Position numbers and translations under genes: made by a program. Below are positions 1 through 6,393 of a DNA stretch of 11,441 bases, in pieces. The notes beneath the pieces are model-generated. The model was not told the DNA's origin. It saw only the letters and a list, made by a program, of their open reading frames with translations, and ran no database searches. This DNA comes from Strigomonas culicis. Taxonomy: Eukaryota; Euglenozoa; Kinetoplastea; Trypanosomatida; Trypanosomatidae. The number at the start of each line of letters is the position of its first letter. Position 1 is the first letter of the stretch. The stretch covers positions 1 through 11,441 of the forward strand of contig AUXH01000603.1 in assembly GCA_000482145.1 (NCBI GenBank). Reading direction: 5' to 3'.

Positions 1-34
<34 letters not shown>

Positions 35-178
35 CACACACACACATACACTATTTATATTTCTACAAGTACGATTAATTTTTCAAATAAGTATTGTGAT
101 TCATTGATTGACTGTTTTTTTTTTTTGTAAAGTAGTTTTCAATAGAAAACGCAGTAAGTGTAGCAATAAGAACCCATA
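1..178. repeat. Dinucleotide repeats and AT-rich leader upstream of the first gene
   Basis: The window opens inside a (CT)15 run at 1-30, followed at once by an (AC) run at 32-46. An AT-rich stretch then contains a T12 run at 115-126. No open reading frame of note is present. CT and T runs upstream of a start codon fit the pyrimidine tracts used for trans-splicing in kinetoplastids. The CT repeat is cut by the window edge, so its true length is unknown. Confidence 0.85.
115..132 (+). promoter_or_regulatory. Predicted spliced-leader acceptor for the F-box membrane protein gene
   Basis: T12 at 115-126 is followed by the first AG at 131-132, which would leave a 5' UTR of 46 bases with no upstream ATG. 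A weaker alternative is the AG at 68-69 after the CT/AC repeats; it also leaves no upstream ATG. The site is predicted from tract geometry only. Confidence 0.55.
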
Positions 179-2074
179 ATGGATTTATTCTCCTTCGCTG
201 GTGATGTCCGATCCCTTAATCAAATAGGTGTGGAGTTCGACGAGGACTCTCTCAGGGACACGTCCAGCAACGATCTGCTCTTTGGCGGTCTTGACACGCA
301 GACGCATGACTCCACGGAAGAAACGGATGGGACCAACTTCACGCCGGACTTCCCGCAGCGCGAGGAGGGCGTGCCGTCGGACACCATCATATCGTACCAC
401 ACAAAACGCAATTCTTTAGGCACGACCTTCAGTGGGCAGCCAGCCGACATTGTCCGCTTCCGGTCTTGTATCAACTCGAATGTCCCCCGCGGTAAGCACC
501 AGCAGGCGGCGGTGCCACCGGAGCAGAACGGGCCCTTCAGTGCGGATATTCTGACGGTGATCTTTTTGTACGTAGACGTCCAGACGACGGATGGCATACT
601 GCAAGTCGGCCGCACGTGTCAGCTGTGGCGCTTCTACAGCAATTTCAGCCCGCACTGGACGTACTTCCGTCGGCTGCACTGGAAGGAGCACAAGCTGGAG
701 ATCCCCAAGTACATCCGCAGAGCCGTGATGAAGCCGAAGGTCGTCACGCGCGAGGAGTACGTGCAGGAGCGGCAAAAGGTGGAGGACTGCAAGCGCACGG
801 ATCGGCTGTTGGCCACGGCGAAACACGTACGGTGGTGCCTCGCCATCTCCATTATGGTGGGGGTCATGATTACGTCCAACTTAGTCTTTGCTTGCTTTCT
901 GGGCTTTCTGCGGACCGCCCTGCGGTCGGATGTGAACCTGGCCATCACCACGCTGGTGCTGATGGTCGTCATCACGTTCATTGAGGTAATCGTCGTGATC
1001 AGCCCCCTCGGCCGCATGTCGTCCCCCTCCAGCGCCCGCGACGGCTCGCTGCGCATCCTCTCCTGGTGCGCGCTCCTCTTCACCACGAGCCTGCTCTTCG
1101 GGGTCATCACCGCCCTCGCCTTCACCCGCGTGCAGGCCGAGGCACACGTGCTGAGCCGCCCGTCGATGGACTTCACCATGAACCGGGAGTGCACTGCCTA
1201 CCAGGGCAGCAGCGACCCCTCCTTCGCTTTCCTGCCGGCTCTCCTCACGGACCTCCGCTGGCGCCCCATCACCACCGACGAGACCGGGGAGACGTTTCAG
1301 TACTACTGTCTCCGCCGGGACAGCACCAAAATGTGCTACGTGCTTCTCTTTTTCGACCCCTACTACGAGTCGGACGTGTTCAACAATGCGACGGCCCTTC
1401 AGCTGTACAAAGACGTTGGCAGCACCACAGCGCTCGGCTTTAAGCCCTTCGTTGTGGGCGGACCGATCGACACGTGGTGCGCCTCCTCCAACCGCACGCA
1501 AGTGCTCGCCGTGTCGGACGCCCTCTACGCGGAGGTGAAGGCGGAGCGCGACACGCTCTACCCAGACGCTGTCTGGCTGAACAGCAGCGGACGACCGAAC
1601 ACCTTTCACAACTACAGCTTTCGCTGCAGCTCTGACATCAACCGTGAGAAAACGGAGAACCCGCAGGGATCCACTACCATGTGGTACGACCACAGCCCTT
1701 CCTGGAGTCAGTACTACGTACCGCTACTCTCCAACACACAGCAGGTGCGCTCCACCTTCGAGAAGGTCCACAAACACTTCCTTCACTATATATTTACATG
1801 CTATGTCATCACGGCAGGTTTGTGGGGGTTAATGCTGTTTGCGCAGACTATCTTCCGTCAGTCCGCCGCAACCATCCTGGGAACGACCACCATTGTGATG
1901 CTCTGCGCGCTGAACCCCGTCTCTCTCCTAGTCAGCGGTATACTTTGCGTCCATGTGAGCGACTCTGTGTTCATGTGCAGTGCTAGCTCCGGGGGTGCGA
2001 TGATTGGTGGTAGCGTCGGCATGATCTTTTTGCTAGCAACCATCTATGTTTCCGCTGCCGCTTATCCGAAATAA
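179..2074 (+). CDS. Polytopic membrane protein with cytosolic F-box-like domain
   Basis: This 631-residue protein starts at the first ATG after the predicted splice site and ends in tandem stops TAA TAG. Residues 1-115 are polar and probably disordered. Residues about 119-168 match the F-box pattern: a hydrophobic 'ADILTVIFLYVD' start, 'LQVGRTCQLWRFY' in the middle and 'HWTYFRRLHW' at the end. Six hydrophobic segments follow, near 218-246, 252-277, 291-318, 534-558, 563-593 and 605-628. Between the third and fourth lies a loop of about 215 residues with sequons at N403, N438, N468 and N478 and cysteines at 338, 377, 386, 434 and 483. With a cytosolic N-terminus this topology puts the F-box in the cytosol and the sequons in the lumen or outside, which is self-consistent. 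F-boxes normally bind Skp1 in SCF ubiquitin ligases, so a membrane-anchored substrate receptor is inferred. The F-box call rests on pattern reading; the membrane topology is the firmer part. Confidence 0.8.
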   Translation: MDLFSFAGDVRSLNQIGVEFDEDSLRDTSSNDLLFGGLDTQTHDSTEETDGTNFTPDFPQREEGVPSDTIISYHTKRNSLGTTFSGQPADIVRFRSCINSNVPRGKHQQAAVPPEQNGPFSADILTVIFLYVDVQTTDGILQVGRTCQLWRFYSNFSPHWTYFRRLHWKEHKLEIPKYIRRAVMKPKVVTREEYVQERQKVEDCKRTDRLLATAKHVRWCLAISIMVGVMITSNLVFACFLGFLRTALRSDVNLAITTLVLMVVITFIEVIVVISPLGRMSSPSSARDGSLRILSWCALLFTTSLLFGVITALAFTRVQAEAHVLSRPSMDFTMNRECTAYQGSSDPSFAFLPALLTDLRWRPITTDETGETFQYYCLRRDSTKMCYVLLFFDPYYESDVFNNATALQLYKDVGSTTALGFKPFVVGGPIDTWCASSNRTQVLAVSDALYAEVKAERDTLYPDAVWLNSSGRPNTFHNYSFRCSSDINREKTENPQGSTTMWYDHSPSWSQYYVPLLSNTQQVRSTFEKVHKHFLHYIFTCYVITAGLWGLMLFAQTIFRQSAATILGTTTIVMLCALNPVSLLVSGILCVHVSDSVFMCSASSGGAMIGGSVGMIFLLATIYVSAAAYPK

Positions 2075-2362
2075 TAGCACTGCGGCTTCCATGGATACGC
2101 GTCTTCCTATAACAATGGGTGGGCGCTATCGTCCTCGTATACGCCAAAGTTCTCCTTGGAGACTTAGTTGTTTTCCTTCTTGTTTTCTACTTGCATCGAT
2201 TAATATTCGTGCTTTCCACCAAACCTTGCAGTTCCAATTGGAACCATACACATATATACACTTATGAAACCCAAAGATGAAGACAAGCAGCTGAGAGAGA
2301 GGTAGGTTTTGTTGATGTCATAGACATAACGCAAAAGATGACACACCTGCATACAAATGAAT

Positions 2363-2415
2363 GTTGTTTTCTTTTTCTGTGTCTCTCTCTTTTTTTCGTT
2401 CCTTTCGGATGACAG
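2363..2415 (+). promoter_or_regulatory. Predicted spliced-leader acceptor for the 2542 gene
   Basis: A long pyrimidine tract at about 2363-2407, rich in T and CT, is followed by AG at 2414-2415 and a second AG at 2419-2420. Use of the first gives a 126-base leader. That leader contains one upstream ATG at 2433. Confidence 0.6.
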
Positions 2416-2432
2416 AACAGTTTTTGCTTAGC

Positions 2433-2489
2433 ATGTACACAAGATTGAAAAATAGCAAAACGATAGTACTAGCGAACAAAAGGAAGTAG
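2433..2489 (+). other. Upstream ORF in the leader of the 2542 gene
   Basis: An ATG at 2433 opens an 18-codon reading frame closed by TAG at 2487-2489, 52 bases before the main ATG. It lies downstream of the predicted splice acceptor, so it should be present in the mature mRNA. uORFs usually lower translation of the main frame. Of the leaders in this window it is the only one with an upstream ATG after the predicted acceptor. Confidence 0.4.
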
Positions 2490-2541
2490 TGTACAAGAGA
2501 GCAAAAAGTGCCGTGGCATCGTCTGCATACCGTTGTTGTGC

Positions 2542-4014
2542 ATGTTCACAGAGCAGCAGGTGAGCGCCCTCTTCGCCGGGACGAGCCACAGCCTCAAGCG
2601 GTCGCTGCTCCTGCTAGACGAGCGGCAGCCGCCGCCACCGCCACGACGACCGGCACCCCAGGAGGGGGGCAACGCGCCCTTCGACGAGATGGTCCGCCAG
2701 CTGCGGGAGGTCGCCAACGCGGACGCATTCACCGAATTCGCGGACGCGTGGCAGCAGCAGATCGAGGAGGAGCTCCGGGCCCCCGGGACGTACACCGCGA
2801 AGGCGCGCAAGAAGGGACAGCTGTTCCCCATGCTCACGCGCCTGCTGCGCACGCTCGCGGCGGTCGAGCTCCCCTGCGGCGGCGCGCTCTGGTGGAGCGA
2901 CGAGGGTGGGGCCGCGCCGGATCCAGCGAGCGCCGCGTGTGTGGCCGCGCTGTGCGCGGAGCTTGTTCTGGCCAGCGTGGGGGTGGACCTCCTTCACCTC
3001 GTGGCGCACCTACCAGCCGATGTGCAGGCCGCCCTGCAGGCCAGCAGCAGCCCGGCTGACAGCGCCTGCCTCGTCGCGCTCGTGCGGCACGGCCAGAGCC
3101 CCACCATGCGGAAGGAGCTGACAGATGCCATGGACCACATTGCCCGCCTCCTGCCGGAGCCCATTTTTCTGGATGTGGTGGAGCGGCTCCTGTCGTGGCT
3201 GCGCGGCCACCGGCAGCAGGGCGCGCGCGCGCCGCTGCCGACCGGCCTGCTGCTGCTCCCCGCCCTGGGCGGCTACGCAGCCATGACCGGCGTCGAGGCG
3301 CTCATGGAGCAGCTGGAGCGGCCGCTGCGGCAGATGGCCGCGCAGCTGCTGCCGGACTACCTCGCCGACGAGGTCGTGTTTGCTCGCCACGCGGGCGAGC
3401 TCGTGGAGTACTACGTGGTGCTCTCAGCGCAGCTCGTGACCGCCGCCGAGGCGCGCGGGCCGAGGGCGGAGGCCACCGTGAAGCGGCTCTCGAGCGCGCT
3501 GCTGCTGCCGCTGGAGCAGCATTTCACGGAGCACACGACCCGGCCCGGCATGTCGCGGGCGCTCCATGCCCACCTCGTGCAGCCCTGCCTCCGCGCGCTG
3601 CCCGTCATGCTGCAGCCGGGCACACCCTTGTCGATGCGGCACATCGTACAGACGGCTGTGTATCGCCTGCTGCGCATCGTGGAGAGCTTGGCGCGGGCGG
3701 AGGTCGCCCACCGCACCGGGGCGGTGCTGGTCTCTGCGCAGCAGAAAAGGTACGCCGCACTGCTCGAGCAGTCCAACGGAAAGGTGACGCACGCCGTGCT
3801 GCGGCTCGTGGTGGAGGACAGGCATCTCTCCATGGAGGAAACCGCCGCGCGCTCCGAGAACGGACATCGGATCTACAAGGTCGGTGACGGTGGTGAGGAC
3901 TCGCGCAGCGCTTATGTGTACTTGGACGATGGCTCCGTGTACTACAAAGTCGGCCGTTCCAAGGCGTTCAAGCGAGCCCACAGTGTGGATGAACTTTTTA
4001 TGTCATTGGAGTGA
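2542..4014 (+). CDS. Conserved-type helical protein of unknown function
   Basis: This 490-residue protein is read from the ATG at 2542; two in-frame TTG codons upstream are not used as starts in this kind of organism. I do not recognise the family. The N-terminus has a proline run near residues 30-38 (QPPPPPRRPAP), a possible ligand for SH3-type or profilin-like domains. Residues about 46-425 read as repeated amphipathic helices rich in Leu and Ala with no signal peptide and no clear membrane segment, which would suit an alpha-solenoid scaffold. The last 50 residues differ: they are Tyr/Gly/Asp-rich, contain 'YVYLDDGSVYYKVG' and look like a beta hairpin followed by a short helix. Codon use is strongly GC-rich in the core and more balanced in this C-terminal module. 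The absence of enzyme motifs makes a structural role more likely than a catalytic one, but this is inference. Confidence 0.75.
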   Translation: MFTEQQVSALFAGTSHSLKRSLLLLDERQPPPPPRRPAPQEGGNAPFDEMVRQLREVANADAFTEFADAWQQQIEEELRAPGTYTAKARKKGQLFPMLTRLLRTLAAVELPCGGALWWSDEGGAAPDPASAACVAALCAELVLASVGVDLLHLVAHLPADVQAALQASSSPADSACLVALVRHGQSPTMRKELTDAMDHIARLLPEPIFLDVVERLLSWLRGHRQQGARAPLPTGLLLLPALGGYAAMTGVEALMEQLERPLRQMAAQLLPDYLADEVVFARHAGELVEYYVVLSAQLVTAAEARGPRAEATVKRLSSALLLPLEQHFTEHTTRPGMSRALHAHLVQPCLRALPVMLQPGTPLSMRHIVQTAVYRLLRIVESLARAEVAHRTGAVLVSAQQKRYAALLEQSNGKVTHAVLRLVVEDRHLSMEETAARSENGHRIYKVGDGGEDSRSAYVYLDDGSVYYKVGRSKAFKRAHSVDELFMSLE

Positions 4015-4055
4015 CCATGGAGTTGATGAGTGCATATGTATCATCGCTACGATGC

Positions 4056-4118
4056 TGTTGTTGTTGTTGTTGTTGGTGTATGTATTTGCAATGCTCTATA
4101 TAGTGTTAGTGTTAGTGT
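4056..4118. repeat. (TGT)6 and (TAGTGT)3 microsatellites
   Basis: A perfect TGT run occupies 4056-4073, and TAGTGT is repeated three times at 4101-4118, with AT-rich sequence between them. Both lie in the likely 3' UTR of the upstream gene. In the forward frame starting at 4052 both repeats read as Leu and Val codons. Confidence 0.9.
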
Positions 4119-4121
4119 TGA

Positions 4122-4173
4122 TTGCTTCTTTTTACGTTTACCACCTTCTTACTCCGGCATTCCACCTTTCAAG
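4122..4173 (+). promoter_or_regulatory. Predicted spliced-leader acceptor for the coiled-coil gene
   Basis: A pyrimidine-rich stretch from about 4122 ends in the first AG at 4172-4173, giving a 201-base leader without any upstream ATG. A second tract at about 4271-4290 with AG at 4291-4292 would shorten the leader to 82 bases. Either choice leaves the ATG at 4375 as the first start. Confidence 0.5.
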
Positions 4174-4374
4174 ACAAGAACGCAAACAATCGAATAGATA
4201 GTGTATTTGCGAAACACTTTAGATTTATTTGCATACCTCTTTCGCAAAAGAATACACATATAGAACACACTTGGCATCTTTGTTCTTTTAAGTGCCCACA
4301 CTGATTTTCGACTCGAGTAACTACTAATACACACTAATAAAAAGAAAGAAAAGGGCGAACGAGCACGATTCTGG

Positions 4375-5136
4375 ATGAGCTCCCGTGGTGAAAACGGTAG
4401 AAAGCGGGCCCCCGCGCCGGAACGAAGCCCTTCTGTAGTCGCCCGCCCGAAGTGCGCCGACGCGACCGCCGCGCAGCAGGCGGAGATGCAGCAGCTCGTG
4501 CAGCACCCCTTTGTGCGGCAGATCCTCGCGGAGAGCGAGCAGATGGTCGCGGCGCTGACGCAGCACGCGCAGCAGCGCGCGGAGCTGCTGCTGGTGCAGC
4601 AGGAGCTCGTGCGCCAGGTGGAGGCGCTCGGGCGCGCGCGACTCTGCGGCGCGGAGGCGGAGGAGAGCCGCTCGATGCACCGCTCGCTGTCCGCGTGGAT
4701 GGCGCGCCAGGCGGCCGACTGCTACACGGCGCTGGAGGAGGCGCAGCAGGACAACGAGGAGCTGCAGGGCGTGATGGCCCTTGCACAGGAGAAGCTCTCC
4801 ATCAGCGAGCAGCGGTCGCTCGGGCTCGACCGGGTGGCGCGGCGGCTGTCGGGCCTCCTGGAGGACAAGGAGAACGTGCGGGGGCACTCATTAGACGCGG
4901 TGGCGCGCGAAATTGTGGAGATCGACTCGAACGTCGTCTCCGCGCAGAAGCGGCCGCGACCTAGCATCTTTTCGGTGGAGAGCGCCGACAGCCCGCAGAC
5001 GACGCGCCGGAGAAGTAGCAACCAGAAGAGCCCCGCCGTGATTACAAAGATGCGAAGGACAATACAGCGGAAGGACCTCGAGGAGGGGTCCCTCAAGAAG
5101 CAAAAGATAGAGGCCAAGGAGGAAGGGCTCAAGTGA
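4375..5136 (+). CDS. Coiled-coil protein with KEN box and basic C-terminal tail
   Basis: This 253-residue protein has an N-terminal basic patch (RKRAPAPERSPS). Residues about 32-150 are rich in Gln, Glu, Leu and Ala with long uninterrupted helical stretches, typical of a coiled coil. A KEN motif sits at 165-167 in 'LEDKENVRG'; KEN boxes are known degrons for the anaphase-promoting complex. The C-terminal 65 residues are strongly basic, with 'KRPRP' at 192-196 and 'RRRSS' at 211-215, which could act as nuclear localisation signals, and end in a charged Lys/Glu segment. Ser-Pro sites at S18, S206 and S219 are possible CDK or MAP kinase targets. Together this suggests a nuclear or mitotic structural protein under cell-cycle control. 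No named family is recognised, and the short motifs taken singly occur often by chance. Confidence 0.75.
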   Translation: MSSRGENGRKRAPAPERSPSVVARPKCADATAAQQAEMQQLVQHPFVRQILAESEQMVAALTQHAQQRAELLLVQQELVRQVEALGRARLCGAEAEESRSMHRSLSAWMARQAADCYTALEEAQQDNEELQGVMALAQEKLSISEQRSLGLDRVARRLSGLLEDKENVRGHSLDAVAREIVEIDSNVVSAQKRPRPSIFSVESADSPQTTRRRSSNQKSPAVITKMRRTIQRKDLEEGSLKKQKIEAKEEGLK

Positions 5137-5191
5137 GAGCTCGCCTGCGATGAGTTGTTGTTTTGTTTGTACACACACCCATATATACATG

Positions 5192-5213
5192 TATATATAT
5201 ATATATATATATA
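5192..5213. repeat. (TA)11 microsatellite
   Basis: A perfect TA run of 22 bases in the spacer after the coiled-coil gene, flanked by 'catatatacatg'-like sequence. Confidence 0.9.
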
Positions 5214-5306
5214 CGTGCCGTCACGTTGTTCCACTGCAGATCACATTGCTGAAGCTGAACTTTTCACGTGTGTTGCGTATGCGTGTTTCCACTAAATACA
5301 TGTATG

Positions 5307-5350
5307 CCTCTTCTGCCTTCTCCATGTACGCTTTATATGACTTCTCTGAG
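5307..5350 (+). promoter_or_regulatory. Predicted spliced-leader acceptor for the two-helix membrane protein gene
   Basis: Two short pyrimidine blocks are followed by AG at 5349-5350, with another AG at 5352-5353. The ATGs at 5299-5325 lie upstream and would be removed from the mature mRNA. Confidence 0.5.
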
Positions 5351-5414
5351 CAGCATCCAATAAGGAAAACAAAAAAAAGTGATCTAGCGGTTGAACACCA
5401 AGTGAGAAGAGGCT

Positions 5415-5990
5415 ATGTCTTCGAAGGAAACAGGGTTGAAAACATCGGACTTGAACTTCAGCCTTCATGCGCCTACCGAGTCCCCCTTCATCACCAACCC
5501 GGCGGCGGCCGACACGGCTGACATCCCGCCTGAGTACACGCGCCGCGTGGAGGACGCACAGCGGGTGTTCAGCAAGCACTACATGCAGTACAAGGCCTAC
5601 CAGCAGGCGTGGGACCACGCGACCGTGACGGTCGGCATTCAGTGCATGTGGCTCGGCGTGGCGATGTGGGTCGTGAGCCGCGGCCTTCGCTACTCGGACC
5701 CCATCAACTCCGTCGTCGCCCGGTGGGTGACGCACCCCACGGTGCGCCGGCTCACGACGCCCATCTCATGCCTAGGCCTCTTCATCTTCTCGGTCACGCT
5801 CAGTCAGGTACCGTATGACGTGAAGCTCATTCTGGACGCGAACACGTACATTGCGGCAGAGGAGGAGCTGATGAAGGCAGCACTCGAGCAGCGGCAAGCA
5901 GCATACGAGGAGGGTAAGCGCATATCGGACAATCTGAAGGAAAGCGAGAAGAGCACCTTTCTCGACAACATGCAACAAAAGATAAAGTGA
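5415..5990 (+). CDS. Small two-transmembrane-helix protein of unknown function
   Basis: This 191-residue protein is not recognised as any named family. The first 40 residues are polar, without a signal peptide and without the basic amphipathic look of a classical mitochondrial presequence. Residues 40-67 are charged and helical. Two hydrophobic segments lie near 68-90 and 112-134, joined by a short basic loop that includes 'VVARWVTHPTVRR'. Both termini should therefore lie on the same side of the membrane. Residues about 143-190 form a charged, Glu/Lys/Gln-rich helix likely to be a coiled coil. This hairpin-plus-coiled-coil layout is common in organelle membrane shaping, assembly or import components, but the organelle cannot be told from the sequence. 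The start is the first ATG after the predicted splice site. Confidence 0.75.
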   Translation: MSSKETGLKTSDLNFSLHAPTESPFITNPAAADTADIPPEYTRRVEDAQRVFSKHYMQYKAYQQAWDHATVTVGIQCMWLGVAMWVVSRGLRYSDPINSVVARWVTHPTVRRLTTPISCLGLFIFSVTLSQVPYDVKLILDANTYIAAEEELMKAALEQRQAAYEEGKRISDNLKESEKSTFLDNMQQKIK

Positions 5991-6206
5991 GCTGGCTGTC
6001 TGGTGAGTTGAGTGCTTCCCATCAAATGAGGAGGAAAGCTCATTCTTTGTTGGAAGCTCAAGTCTTCTTCGTGATGAAAGCAGTAAGTGCGCCTTAACTA
6101 AAAAAAAAAATGTGAAGTGCATATATATGTGTATATATGTAGCTGTGTGTGTATGTACACTTGGTACTTTAAAGATCACAAATTATGGATTCGTCTTACA
6201 CGATAC

Positions 6207-6226
6207 AATAATAATAATAATAATAA
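6207..6226. repeat. (AAT)n microsatellite
   Basis: About six and a half perfect AAT units at 6207-6226 in the likely 3' UTR of the two-helix membrane protein gene. Confidence 0.9.
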
Positions 6227-6328
6227 CCACTATGTTCTACTGGAGATGAAGATGTAATCCGTGTATGTTATTGATATTTCTTTCACTTTTTTTTTTTTGC
6301 GATGCTAATTATATCATATTCTGCTGGA

Positions 6329-6363
6329 TCTCTCTTCCATTCCATTGCTATTACCGTTATTAG
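6329..6363 (+). promoter_or_regulatory. Predicted spliced-leader acceptor for the type I membrane protein gene
   Basis: Pyrimidine-rich sequence from about 6329, with T12 further upstream, leads to the first AG at 6362-6363. The leader would be 30 bases with no ATG before 6394. This supports the ATG at 6394 over the upstream GTG and TTG codons of the same frame. Confidence 0.6.
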
Positions 6364-6393
6364 TAAGTGTTGAATTTGATTTACCGGGTGAAA

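Larger units (their letters stand above)
2075..2541. other. Intergenic spacer, 3' UTR and leader
   Basis: These 467 bases hold no convincing gene. The first half is the probable 3' UTR of the upstream membrane protein gene. The second half carries a pyrimidine tract, AG sites and a short upstream ORF, each listed separately. Confidence 0.7.
4015..4374. other. Intergenic spacer with repeats and splice signals
   Basis: These 360 bases separate the helical orphan gene from the coiled-coil gene. They hold a (TGT)6 run at 4056-4073, three copies of TAGTGT at 4101-4118, and two possible acceptor regions. A repeat-encoded hydrophobic micro-ORF at 4052-4201 is discussed among the findings and not called as a gene. 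Confidence 0.75.
5137..5414. other. Intergenic spacer with (TA)n repeat and splice acceptor
   Basis: A (TA) run at 5192-5213 is flanked by further TA/CA-rich sequence. A pyrimidine tract at about 5307-5323 and 'cttctct' at 5341-5347 precede the first AG at 5349-5350, which gives a 64-base leader free of ATG for the next gene. No gene is seen in the spacer. Confidence 0.75.
5991..6393. other. Intergenic spacer with TA, TAA and T12 runs
   Basis: These 403 bases contain TA/TG-rich sequence at about 6119-6154, a TAA-type trinucleotide run at 6207-6226 and a T12 run at 6287-6298. No gene is supported; several short reading frames here lack codon bias and run through simple repeats. Confidence 0.75.

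Noticed and set aside
881..1693. 270-codon reverse-strand frame inside the F-box membrane protein gene
   Set aside because: Low-complexity Val/Gly/Arg/His composition mirrors the GC-rich codons of the real gene; the forward frame has membrane helices, sequons and a splice signal.
3195..3887. 230-codon forward frame inside the 2542 gene
   Set aside because: Almost pure Ala/Arg/Gly/Pro, the typical frame-shifted image of GC-rich coding sequence.
4017..4110. Small frame with a cysteine run right after the stop of the 2542 gene
   Set aside because: The cysteines are only the (TGT)6 microsatellite read in one frame; it lies in the 3' UTR with no acceptor between it and the upstream gene.
4021..4300. 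C/D-box snoRNA suggested by 'TTGATGA' at 4023-4029 and a distant CTGA
   Set aside because: The C-box match is imperfect and the CTGA is about 270 bases away, too far for a normal C/D snoRNA.
6367..6393. Upstream extension of the type I protein from a GTG codon
   Set aside because: Eukaryotic start at ATG 6394 is followed at once by an ideal signal peptide, and the predicted acceptor at 6362-6363 leaves this as the first ATG.
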